Source: Hymenobacter metallilatus (GTDB taxonomy: Bacteria; Bacteroidota; Bacteroidia; Cytophagales; Hymenobacteraceae). Taken from it: DNA of 64,000 nt. Both the position numbers and the translations under genes were made by a program. Of the stretch, positions 43,682 to 51,760 are shown one piece after another. Under the pieces are notes generated by a model. That model made no database searches and was not told the origin of the DNA. It saw only the letters and a program-made list of their open reading frames with translations. The stretch covers positions 248,001 through 312,000 of the forward strand of contig NZ_RWIS01000002.1 of assembly GCF_003944705.1 (NCBI RefSeq), written 5' to 3'. Position 1 is the stretch's first letter. Each line of letters begins with the position of its first letter.

Positions 43682-45328
43682 CTAGGGAGTAGGTTGCTGA
43701 GCCAGTAGTACGGCCCGGTACAGGTTCACAATGCCGCCCGTGCGCGAGAGAGTAGAGAAGTCAACCAGCTTGTTGGTGCCAGGCTGACGCACCTGGGTGT
43801 GCACGGGCTGAGCCGAGGCCAGAATGATGCGCTTGAGCTGAGCTGCCGTCAGCTGTGGGAAGTAGGATTTGAGCGTGGCTGCAATGCCCGTAACTACGGG
43901 CGCGGCCATGCTGGTGCCGCTGAGGTTGCCGTACTGGCTGCCGGGCAGAGTGGAGTAAATCTGGTTGCCGGGCGCAAACACATCCACCCGCAGCTTGCCG
44001 TAGTTGGAGAAGTCGGCGGCCAGAGTTTCGTCGTTGGTGCGGGCCGAGGCACCCACCGTTATCATATTCGGTACGGGCTGGCCGTTCTGGAAGGTGGGCG
44101 CGGGGTATTGGGCTGCGTTGTCGAGGTTGTTGTTTTCGTTGCCGGCCGAGTGAATGAGCAGTACGCCTTTGGTGTTGGCGTAGCGGATGGCTTCCTCCAC
44201 GGCCGGGCGCTGGGGCGAGTAGTACTTGCCGAAGCTCATATTGATGATCTGGGCGCCATTATCTACGGCGTAGCGGATGGCATTGGCCACGTCCTTATCC
44301 CGCTCATCCCCATCCGGCACGGCCCGCACCGACATGATCTGTATGTTGGGTGCCAGGCCCAGAATGCCCGCGCCGTTGTCCCGGTCGGCCCCGATAATGC
44401 CCGCCACGTGGGTGCCGTGCATGGGGTCGGGGCCGGCAACGTCGCGGTTGCCGTAGTTGCGCTGCTTTACGTTTTCGGGCTGGTCGCCTACAATAGTGCG
44501 GGGGTTGAAGCGCAGGTTCAGGCCATAGTCGAGCTGGTCCTGGGTTTCCTGCAGGCCCTTTTTCATTTCCACCAGCACATCATCCAGGGAGGCAAAACCA
44601 GTCTGGAGCAGCGTCTGGTAGAGGCCCCGGGTTATCTGGCGCACTTCCGGGTCCTGGGTGGGCGGGTTGCGCAGGGTAGCCGTATCCAGCCGGGTTACTC
44701 CCAGGGTTTGCTTGAGGCCCTCGGCACCCTGGGCGTTTTCGGCGTAGGCCTGGCCAAACTGCCGCAGCTGCTCAGTATTTTCCTTCACCTTCGCCTCGTA
44801 AGCCTTTCTTACCCGCAGGTACAGGTCGTACTCCGGGCGCTTGGCGGCCGGTACCGCGGCGCGGGTTTTGCCCTGGTACAACGGCTTGAGGCGGGCCAGC
44901 AGGCGGGTTTCCTCCAGGGCTTCCTGGTTGACGTTGCGGCCATCAGGCCCGCCCAGGAAATTCCAGCCCCACACGTCGTCGGTGTAGCCGTTTTTATCGT
45001 CGTCTACACCGTTGCCGGCTATTTCGCGGGGGTTATGCCACAGCACGCGCTTCAGGTCGGCGTGGGTGGTGTCGATGCCGGCATCAATAACGGCCACCAA
45101 CACCGGCGTGGATACCTTGCCCTGGAGCAGTTCCTGGTACGCCCGGTTTGCGCTGATGCCCATTACGCCCCCATCCTGCTGGGCGTCGAGCAGGTACCAC
45201 TGGGGCGAGGCCGGGGCCGTTGGAGTTGGTAAAGGGGAAGCTGGGGGCGTAGTCTGGGCCGAAACCAGCACCGGCAACAGCAGGGAAATACCCAGCAGCC
45301 GCAGCCGGTAGGGGAAGGGAAATACCAT
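43682..45328 (-). CDS. Secreted S8 (subtilisin-like) serine peptidase
   Basis: 548 residues from ATG 45328, signal peptide (LRLLGISLLLPVLVSAQ). The catalytic triad is visible: Asp in VLVAVIDAGIDTTH (about 82), His in HGTHVAGIIGA (about 295) and Ser in NLSGTSMAAPVVTG (about 490). Between Asp and His lie about 210 residues, far more than in plain subtilisin: a GNGVDDDKNGYTDDVWGWNF segment with Ca-binding-like Asp spacing, followed by a charged helical insertion. There is no T9SS sorting domain, so it is periplasmic or released by another route. Confidence 0.93.
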   Translation of the reverse strand: MVFPFPYRLRLLGISLLLPVLVSAQTTPPASPLPTPTAPASPQWYLLDAQQDGGVMGISANRAYQELLQGKVSTPVLVAVIDAGIDTTHADLKRVLWHNPREIAGNGVDDDKNGYTDDVWGWNFLGGPDGRNVNQEALEETRLLARLKPLYQGKTRAAVPAAKRPEYDLYLRVRKAYEAKVKENTEQLRQFGQAYAENAQGAEGLKQTLGVTRLDTATLRNPPTQDPEVRQITRGLYQTLLQTGFASLDDVLVEMKKGLQETQDQLDYGLNLRFNPRTIVGDQPENVKQRNYGNRDVAGPDPMHGTHVAGIIGADRDNGAGILGLAPNIQIMSVRAVPDGDERDKDVANAIRYAVDNGAQIINMSFGKYYSPQRPAVEEAIRYANTKGVLLIHSAGNENNNLDNAAQYPAPTFQNGQPVPNMITVGASARTNDETLAADFSNYGKLRVDVFAPGNQIYSTLPGSQYGNLSGTSMAAPVVTGIAATLKSYFPQLTAAQLKRIILASAQPVHTQVRQPGTNKLVDFSTLSRTGGIVNLYRAVLLAQQPTP

Positions 45329-45560
45329 GCGAAAGAAAAACAAACGAAACGACCGATGTACGCAAGCACCGGGCCAAGAGGCCAAGTCGCGCGAAAGTAG
45401 TTTCTCCGGGCAGTATCTGGCCGGTATGCAAAAGCTGCTGATTCTGGGCTGGTGGGTTATAGGGTTGAGACAACTGCCTTGCATGAAAACGGCACCACGC
45501 AGTTACCCGCACCACCCAAACACAGAAAAACGAGCGGGGCTTTTTGCGTAAGTTTTGCGG

Positions 45561-46355
45561 ATGAAAGTGACCTGCCTGCTGCTGGTTCTGGGGGTGTTAG
45601 GCGCAGCCCGTACCGCCCGGGCCACCGCCCAGCAGCCCGACTACCTGGTGTACCGGGGTGATACTTTACAGCTACAGTCGAACCCGCTGGAAGGTTGGCT
45701 GCATAAGCTGCCGCAGCGCCCCCCGGAGCTGGAAAGCGGGTCTACGGCCTGCTGGCGCGGCTATACCGCCACTTGGCTGCTGGAAAACGGCCAGCTGTTT
45801 CTGCTGGAAATCCGGCCCGGCTGCAACTCCAGCAAAGCATCAATTCCGCTGCGCCGCTGGTTCCGGCCCGATGCGCGCGGCCGGGTGGCCGCCACCTGGG
45901 TGAGCGGGACGCTGGACATGCCCTTGGGCAAGCTGCTGCACTACGAGCATATGGGCTACGGGTCGATGTACGAAAAGGACTGGCTGCTGACGTTTCAGCA
46001 CGGCCGCCTTGTTGGCCAGCACACCTACCGCAACCGGGCGGCCCCCGTGCCGGAAAGCGAGCAGTTGCAAAAGCAACTGTACCAGACCGTGGAATGGAGC
46101 CGGATTTCGAAACAGCCGGAGGCAGCTTACCGCGTATTCGTAGAGTTCCGGCCCGACAGTACCGGCCGACACTGCGCGGTAGTCATCCGCAAAGGTACCG
46201 ACCAGCCCTACGCCGCCGCGGCCCTGGCCGCCGCCCGCCAGCTGGCCCGCCGTAACTGGGGTGCCACCTACCGCTACGGCCGCTGGGTTCCGATGCGGTG
46301 GACGATGCCCGTCACGTTCAGCGAAGAAAACCGCCGCAAATACGCCCGGCACTGA
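45561..46355 (+). CDS. Secreted protein with TonB C-terminal-like domain
   Basis: 264 residues from ATG 45561 (start of a signal peptide, MKVTCLLLVLGVLGAARTARA). The N-terminal half is unplaced (about 30-165). The last 95 residues resemble a TonB_C fold: LQKQLYQTVEW, VFVEFRPDSTGRHCAVVIRKG, AAALAAARQLARRNWG and WTMPVTFSEENRR. A Cys pair (about residues 63 and 86) may form a disulfide. It has no TM anchor or Pro-rich spacer, so it is unlikely to energise a receptor. Divergent from the subtilase gene across 232 bases. Confidence 0.55.
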   Translation: MKVTCLLLVLGVLGAARTARATAQQPDYLVYRGDTLQLQSNPLEGWLHKLPQRPPELESGSTACWRGYTATWLLENGQLFLLEIRPGCNSSKASIPLRRWFRPDARGRVAATWVSGTLDMPLGKLLHYEHMGYGSMYEKDWLLTFQHGRLVGQHTYRNRAAPVPESEQLQKQLYQTVEWSRISKQPEAAYRVFVEFRPDSTGRHCAVVIRKGTDQPYAAAALAAARQLARRNWGATYRYGRWVPMRWTMPVTFSEENRRKYARH

Positions 46356-46485
46356 ACCTGCCACCAAGCACACTGCCTACCGTGGTCATCCGAACAATGA
46401 TGCGCCAGCCGGTAGCAACCGACTCTCAAGCTGCCAGCTGCCGCCGGATCGGGTGGAGCGGCTGCAACTCTCCCGGCCGGGACTC

Positions 46486-46493
46486 TATCTTTA
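46486..46493 (+). promoter_or_regulatory. Candidate -7 box (TATCTTTA) before the PIG-L gene
   Basis: Seven of eight matches to TAnnTTTG, 28 bases upstream of the ATG at 46522. Confidence 0.4.
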
Positions 46494-46521
46494 CCGCCCG
46501 GTCACCTCAACCGCCTCGTTC

Positions 46522-49116
46522 ATGCGCCTCCGCTTTCTCCGCGCCGCTTTATCGGCCCTTTTACTATTTAATTCTCAATTTTTAATTGAAAAAGCCCACG
46601 CTCAGGCTCCCAAAACCTGGTCTTCGTCGGAGATTCTGCTGGGGCTCAAGAAGCTGAACGTGCTGGGCTCGGCCCTGTACGTGGCCGCCCATCCCGACGA
46701 TGAAAACACCCGCCTGATTGCCTACCTCGCCAATGGCCGCCTCGTGGAAACCGGCTACCTCAGCTGCACCCGCGGCGACGGAGGCCAGAACCTCATCGGC
46801 CCGGAGCTGCGCGAGGGGCTGGGCGTCATCCGCACCCAGGAGCTGCTGGCCGCCCGCCGCATCGACGGGGGCCGGCAGTTCTTCACCCGGGCCAACGACC
46901 TCGGCTTCTCGAAAACGCCCGAGGAAACCTTCACCATCTGGGACAAGGAGCAGGTACTGGCCGACATGGTGTGGCTAATCCGCCAACGCCGCCCCGACGT
47001 GCTGATTACCCGCTTCCCGCCCGACGCCCGGGCCGGGCACGGCCACCACACGGCCTCGGCCATGCTGGCCATTGAGGCCTTCTCGGCCGCCGCCGACCCC
47101 AAGCGTTTCCCCGAGCAGCTACAATATGTGCAGCCCTGGCAGGCCAAGCGCCTGCTCTGGAACACCGGCTCCTTCTTCGTGAAGCCCGGCGAGGACATGA
47201 GCCAGTACTTCAAGCTGGATGCCGGCGGCTTCAACCCGCTGCTAGGGCAGAGCTACGGCGAAATTGCCGCCCGCAGCCGCTCCCAGCACCGCAGCCAGGG
47301 CTTCGGTAGCAGCGCCCAGCGCGGCGAGGCCCCGGAGTATTTCCAACTGCTGAAAGGTGAGCCCGCCAAAACCGACCTGTTCGACGGCGTAGACCTGACT
47401 TGGAACCGGGTGCCCGGCGGCGCGGCCATCGGGAAGATGATTGATGAGGTAATTCGGAAGTATGATCCGGCCAATCCGAGTGCGAGTGTGGCGGGGTTGC
47501 TGAAGGTTCGGGCGGAAATAGACAAACTATTAAATGCTTCTTTCTGGGATTCCGAGAAAGGCCAGGAAGTTAATGAATTGGTTTACGCTTGTTTGGGGTT
47601 GAGCCTTTCTGCTGTTTCTCAAGAATCTGCTGCAATTCCTGATGGGAAACTTGATATAGCTGTTGAAGCCTTAAATCGTTCATCAGTTCCTGTGAAGCTC
47701 AAGGTGCTGCAAGTTCCTGCCATAGAGCCGCCGCTGCCTAAACTTCAGACGGTAGGTAATATGGCCATCCAGGAAGTTAACGTAGAACTAGCTAATGGCA
47801 AGTCACTCCTAAAGAAGACAGCCATTACGATACCGGCTAACCAATATGTATCCCAACCATATTGGCTGCGTGAGCCCGGAACGATAGGTATGTACAAAGT
47901 GCCGGAGGTGGTAGAGAATTTTAGCTGGCCTGAACATCCTCATATAGCTAATCGGCTTGAGAGGTGGGAAATTCTTGGAAACCCAGAAAACGTATCGGTA
48001 AACCAAGTTCTATTTACTGTAGAAGTGGCTGGAGTTCCGCTCAATTACACCGTCCCCGTCCAATACAAAAGCACCGACCCGGTGGAAGGGGAAAAGTACC
48101 GCCCGCTGACGGTGGTGCCGCCGGTGATGGTAAACGTAGGCGGCCACGCCTACGTGTTTGCCGATAACCAGCCCAAAACGGTGCCCGTGACGCTGCGGGC
48201 CGGTAAAGCGGGCGTGAAGGGTACCCTGGCCCTGAGTCTGCCCAAAGGCTGGACGGCCGAGCCCGCCAGCATTCCGTTTGAGCTGGCCGCCAAAGACGCC
48301 GAGCAGACCGTGCAGTTCCGGGTGCAGCCCGGCGCCGGGGCCGCGGAAGGCAAATCGGAGCTGCGGGCCGTGGCTACCGTGGAGGGGCAGGCGTACTCGC
48401 GCGGCTACCAGACCATAGCCTACTCCCACATTCCCACCCAAACCCTGTTCCCCGAAGCCGTGGCCCCGCTAGTGAAGCTGGATCTGCGGCGCAAGGGCCA
48501 GGAAATCGGCTACCTGATGGGGGCCGGCGACGAGGTGCCCGACGCCCTGCGCCAGATCGGCTACACCGTGACCCTGCTCAAGCCCGAGGACATCACCGAC
48601 CAGAACCTGCGTCGCTTCGACGCCGTGGTGCTGGGCGTGCGCGCCTACAATACCCTGGACCGCCTCAAAACCCTGCAGCCCACGCTGCTGAAGTACGTGG
48701 AACAGGGCGGTAACCTGGTGGTGCAGTACGTGGTGAACCGCGGCACGGTGCTGCCCCAAATCGGCCCGTACCCGCTCACCCTAAGCTCGGACCGGGTAAC
48801 GGTAGAAAACGCGCCCGTCACCTTCCTCAACCCCAGCCAGCCCCTGCTCAACACCCCCAACAAAATCACCAGCAAGGATTTTGAAGGCTGGGTGCAGGAG
48901 CAGGGCCTCTACTACCCCAGCCAGTGGGACCCCAAATACCAGACCGTGCTCAGCAGCCAGGACCCCGGCGAAACCGCCAAACAAAGCGCCATCCTGGTAG
49001 CCGATTACGGCAAAGGCCACTACATCTACACCGGCCTCAGCCTGTTCCGGGAACTGCCCGCCGGCGTGCCCGGCGCCTACCGGCTATTGACGAATATGGT
49101 GTCGTTGGGCAAGTAG
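46522..49116 (+). CDS. PIG-L family deacetylase, secreted, mosaic composition
   Basis: 864 residues from ATG 46522 (signal peptide ending HAQA). N-terminal PIG-L/LmbE domain: metal ligands in YVAAHPDDENTR (about 52-63) and HGHHTASAMLAIEAF (about 173-187), with TRGDGGQN. The rest is a C-terminal beta-rich region (about 500-650) and a glutamine-amidotransferase-like domain (LDLRRKGQEIGYLMGAGDEVP). Likely de-N-acetylates a sugar or small molecule in the periplasm. About 47440-48040 is much poorer in GC than the flanks (23 and 27 of 60 G/C at 47521-47580 and 47581-47640, against 45 of 60 at 47041-47100), with no frame break. The stop codon lies inside a palindromic repeat. Confidence 0.9.
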   Translation: MRLRFLRAALSALLLFNSQFLIEKAHAQAPKTWSSSEILLGLKKLNVLGSALYVAAHPDDENTRLIAYLANGRLVETGYLSCTRGDGGQNLIGPELREGLGVIRTQELLAARRIDGGRQFFTRANDLGFSKTPEETFTIWDKEQVLADMVWLIRQRRPDVLITRFPPDARAGHGHHTASAMLAIEAFSAAADPKRFPEQLQYVQPWQAKRLLWNTGSFFVKPGEDMSQYFKLDAGGFNPLLGQSYGEIAARSRSQHRSQGFGSSAQRGEAPEYFQLLKGEPAKTDLFDGVDLTWNRVPGGAAIGKMIDEVIRKYDPANPSASVAGLLKVRAEIDKLLNASFWDSEKGQEVNELVYACLGLSLSAVSQESAAIPDGKLDIAVEALNRSSVPVKLKVLQVPAIEPPLPKLQTVGNMAIQEVNVELANGKSLLKKTAITIPANQYVSQPYWLREPGTIGMYKVPEVVENFSWPEHPHIANRLERWEILGNPENVSVNQVLFTVEVAGVPLNYTVPVQYKSTDPVEGEKYRPLTVVPPVMVNVGGHAYVFADNQPKTVPVTLRAGKAGVKGTLALSLPKGWTAEPASIPFELAAKDAEQTVQFRVQPGAGAAEGKSELRAVATVEGQAYSRGYQTIAYSHIPTQTLFPEAVAPLVKLDLRRKGQEIGYLMGAGDEVPDALRQIGYTVTLLKPEDITDQNLRRFDAVVLGVRAYNTLDRLKTLQPTLLKYVEQGGNLVVQYVVNRGTVLPQIGPYPLTLSSDRVTVENAPVTFLNPSQPLLNTPNKITSKDFEGWVQEQGLYYPSQWDPKYQTVLSSQDPGETAKQSAILVADYGKGHYIYTGLSLFRELPAGVPGAYRLLTNMVSLGK

Positions 49117-49219
49117 CGCGCAGTTCCGCTTCGCGCACGAGCCGCAGGCGAGTATCCACGCGGGCGGTGCGGTACCAGATACTCGCTTCGCTCGTGCGCG
49201 AAGCAGAGCTGCGCGCTAC
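49113..49219. repeat. Palindromic repeat element, copy 2
   Basis: 107 bp, GTAGCGCGC to GCGCGCTAC. It carries the TAG stop (49114-49116) of the PIG-L gene. Aligned with the reverse complement of copy 3 it differs at only about 8 of 107 bases, so copies 2 and 3 are inverted relative to each other, around 351 bases. Confidence 0.9.
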
Positions 49220-49253
49220 CTGGCCGGGCCGCAGCCAGACTACGTTATTTTCT

Positions 49254-49574
49254 ATGTGGCTGTACCTTCGTCTGCTACTCCTTACGCTGGCCTCAGTGCC
49301 GCTGGTGCTGTTATTGGTCCTAACCGTAGATAGGCCACTGGCCGGGCTACTGCACCAGCACGGCGCGCCGCTGCGGCCATTTTTTGCGGGGCTGATGCGG
49401 GTGCATGATGTGGCCACCACGCCATTGATGACGCCGTGGCTGTGGCTGGTGTGCCTAGGCCGGGTGGTGTTGGAATTTCACTGGCTTAGCGACGTGGTGG
49501 CCGGGGCCGCCCTGGGCCTGCTGCTCACCTGCCTCTGGGAGCTGGCCACCGGCTGGCTCCCAGAGGCCGTGTAG
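49254..49574 (+). pseudogene. PAP2-type phosphatase remnant, internally deleted
   Basis: 106 residues from ATG 49254. N-terminal hydrophobic segment, then a region ending in LGRVVLEFHWLSDVVAGAALG, which is the last of the three PAP2 phosphatase motifs (SRxxxxxHxxxD type, with Gly in place of the Ser). The first two motifs (KxxxxxxRP and PSGH) and about 90 residues that normally separate them are missing, so it cannot be catalytic as read. The stop codon lies inside repeat copy 3. The whole frame sits between two inverted copies of the repeat. Confidence 0.65.
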
Positions 49575-49677
49575 CGCGCAGCTCCGCTTCGCGCACGAGC
49601 GGAGCGAGTATCTGATACGGCACCGCCCGCGTGGGAACTTGCCTGCGGCTCGTGCGCGAAGCGGAGCTGCGCGCTAC
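49571..49677. repeat. Palindromic repeat element, copy 3
   Basis: 107 bp, inverted relative to copy 2 and about 92% identical to it. It contains the TAG stop (49572-49574) of the PAP2 remnant. A partial copy of one arm follows at 49705-49730. Confidence 0.9.
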
Positions 49678-49704
49678 TGGTGGGCGGCATTCTATAGCCA
49701 TCCG

Positions 49705-49730
49705 GGCGCGAAGCGGCGCTGCGCGCTGCT
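49705..49730. repeat. Partial copy (one arm) of the palindromic repeat
   Basis: Matches the right arm of the element (GCGCGAAGCGG, GCTGCGCGC) with no partner arm, 28 bases beyond copy 3. Confidence 0.6.
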
Positions 49731-49750
49731 GGAAGCTCGGTTTCCTGCGT

Positions 49751-49758
49751 TATCTTTC
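49751..49758 (+). promoter_or_regulatory. Candidate -7 box (TATCTTTC) for the symporter operon
   Basis: Six to seven matches to TAnnTTTG, 22 bases before the GTG at 49781. Confidence 0.3.
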
Positions 49759-49780
49759 CACCGTCAATTCCTTTCCTATC

Positions 49781-49921
49781 GTGCCGCATAGTCCGTCTTC
49801 CGAAGTTGAAACCGACAAGCCCCCGCTGCTGCCCTCGTGGCGGGCGTGGTACTGGCTGGTGCTGGGGGCGCTGGCGCTGGAAATCGGACTGTTCGTGTAC
49901 CTGACCCGGGCGTTTGCATGA
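49781..49921 (+). CDS. Small single-TM protein ahead of SSS symporter
   Basis: 46 residues from GTG 49781 (VPHSPSSEVETDKPP, then one helix: AWYWLVLGALALEIGLFVYLTRAF). Too short for most gene callers. Its stop overlaps the ATG of the symporter by four bases (ATGA), so the two are translationally coupled. Small single-TM proteins often precede Na+/solute symporters and may help their assembly (family association, inference). Confidence 0.6.
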   Translation: MPHSPSSEVETDKPPLLPSWRAWYWLVLGALALEIGLFVYLTRAFA

Positions 49922-51603
49922 GCGGGCTCGACTGGCTGATTCTGGGCGGGACGCTGCTGTTCATTGTGGGCTACGGCACTTGGCGCACCCGCCGCGCCGG
50001 CGAGTCCCTGGACGGCTACTTGCTGGGCGGGCGGCAGGCATCGTGGTGGGCCATTGGGCTCAGCATTATGGCTACCCAGGCCTCAGCCATTACCTTCCTG
50101 AGTACCCCCGGCCAGGCCTACGACGACGGTATGCGCTTTATCCAGTTCTACCTGGGGCTGCCGGTGGCCATGGTGCTCATTGCCATTTTTGTGGTGCCTA
50201 TTTACCATCGGCTCAAGGTATTTACGGCCTACGAGTACCTAGAAGGCCGTTTTGACAGGCGCACCCGTACCTATGCGGCCCTGCTGTTTCTGGTGCAGCG
50301 GGGGCTCAGCAATGGCCTGAGCCTGTACGCCCCGGCCCTGGTGCTGTCGGCTATTCTGGGCTGGGATATTCAGCTGACGGTGTGGCTGCTGGGCACCCTG
50401 ATGATTGCCTACACCGTGTCGGGCGGCACCCGGGCCGTAATGGTAACCCAGCAGGGGCAGGTGGCCGTGATTTTCGTGGGGCTGCTGGTGGCGGGCTATC
50501 TGCTGGTACACTATCTGCCCCAGGAAGTGGGCTTTACCGATGCCCTGCGCGTGGCCGGGCACCAGGGCAAGCTCAACCTCATCGACTTCCACTTCGACCC
50601 CACCGACCGGTACAACTTCTGGTCGGGCATGACAGGCGGGCTGTTCCTGGCCCTCTCGTACTTCGGCACCGACCAAAGCCAGGTGCAGCGCTACCTCACC
50701 GGCCGCAACGTAACGGAAAGCCGCCTGGGCCTGCTGATGAACGGCCTGCTTAAAGTGCCTATGCAGTTCGGGATTCTGCTGCTGGGTGTGCTGCTGTTTG
50801 TGTTCTACCAGTTCAACCCGGCCCCGCTCACCTTCAACCGGCCGGTGTACATGCAGGTGGCCCACTCCGAGCGGTACGGGCCAGCCCTGCGGGAGCTGGA
50901 GCGGGAGCACGCCACGCTGTTTGAGGTGCGCCGCCGGGCCACCGGCCGGCTGGTGCAGGCCTTGCAAGCCGAGGACCCCGCGGCCATTGCCGCCGCCGAA
51001 ACCCACCTGCAGGCCACCCAGGCCGCTAACCTGGGGCTGCGGGAACAAGCCCAGCAGCTGCTCAAAAAAGCCAAGCCCGCCACCGAAGCCAAGGATACAG
51101 ATTACGTGTTCCTCACTTTCGTGCTCAACTACCTGCCCCAGGGGTTGGTAGGGCTGCTGGTGGCCGTGGTGCTAAGTGCGGCCCTGGGCTCGGCCGCGGC
51201 CGGCCTCAATGCCCTGGCCTCCACCACGGTAGTTGACCTTTACCGCCCCCGCCACCCTGGGCAGGCCGAAACGCACTATGTACTAGCCTCGCGGGCGGCA
51301 GCCGTAGGCTGGGGTGTACTGGGTATCGGGTTTGCCACCTTCGCTGCCCGCCTCGAAAACCTGATTCAGGCTGTCAATATTCTGGGCTCGTTGTTCTACG
51401 GCACCATCCTGGGCATTTTCATGGTGGCCTTCTTTCTGAAAGCCGTGGGCGGCCGGGCCGTGTTTTGGGCCGCCGTAGTAGCCCAGGCCGTGGTGCTGGC
51501 CCTGTTTTTCGCCACCGATATCGGCTACCTCTGGTTCAACATCATCGGTTGCGCCGTGGTGGTAGGAGGAAGTTTGCTGGGACGCCAGACTAAAAAAGGC
51601 TAA
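49918..51603 (+). CDS. Sodium/solute symporter (SSS family)
   Basis: 561 residues from ATG 49918. SSS fold with about 13 TM helices: GYLLGGRQASWWAIGLSIMATQASAITFLSTPGQAYDDG (TM1 sodium site), YEYLEGRFDRRTRTYAAL (TM3-4 signature), YTVSGGTRAVMVTQQGQ and LSYFGTDQSQVQRYLTGRNVTES. An extra hydrophilic stretch (about 335-400) between TM8 and TM9 is helical and Ala/Glu/Arg-rich. It imports an organic solute with Na+; substrate unknown. Cotranslated with the small TM protein. Confidence 0.92.
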   Translation: MSGLDWLILGGTLLFIVGYGTWRTRRAGESLDGYLLGGRQASWWAIGLSIMATQASAITFLSTPGQAYDDGMRFIQFYLGLPVAMVLIAIFVVPIYHRLKVFTAYEYLEGRFDRRTRTYAALLFLVQRGLSNGLSLYAPALVLSAILGWDIQLTVWLLGTLMIAYTVSGGTRAVMVTQQGQVAVIFVGLLVAGYLLVHYLPQEVGFTDALRVAGHQGKLNLIDFHFDPTDRYNFWSGMTGGLFLALSYFGTDQSQVQRYLTGRNVTESRLGLLMNGLLKVPMQFGILLLGVLLFVFYQFNPAPLTFNRPVYMQVAHSERYGPALRELEREHATLFEVRRRATGRLVQALQAEDPAAIAAAETHLQATQAANLGLREQAQQLLKKAKPATEAKDTDYVFLTFVLNYLPQGLVGLLVAVVLSAALGSAAAGLNALASTTVVDLYRPRHPGQAETHYVLASRAAAVGWGVLGIGFATFAARLENLIQAVNILGSLFYGTILGIFMVAFFLKAVGGRAVFWAAVVAQAVVLALFFATDIGYLWFNIIGCAVVVGGSLLGRQTKKG

Positions 51604-51747
51604 ACGTTAGTTCCCCTCCTTGGAAAGGAGGGGCTAGGGGTGGTTGACCTTGCGCATGAACATGTATTAGAGCTAATTCTAGCACCCGTTCAACGCATTA
51701 ACCACCCCTAGCCCCTCCTTTCCAAGGAGGGGAACTAACGTTTAGCC
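51598..51747. repeat. 48-bp perfect inverted repeat with self-folding arms
   Basis: Arms 51598-51645 and 51700-51747 are perfect reverse complements over 48 bases. Each arm is itself near-palindromic (CCCCTCCTTGGAAAGGAGGGG, 20 of its bases in a hairpin), so the element can fold as two small hairpins or one large one. Spacer 54 bases. It starts with the last codon and stop of the symporter gene and ends 14 bases before the DUF2911 stop. Confidence 0.9.
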
Positions 51748-51760
51748 TGTCAGCTTCCGC

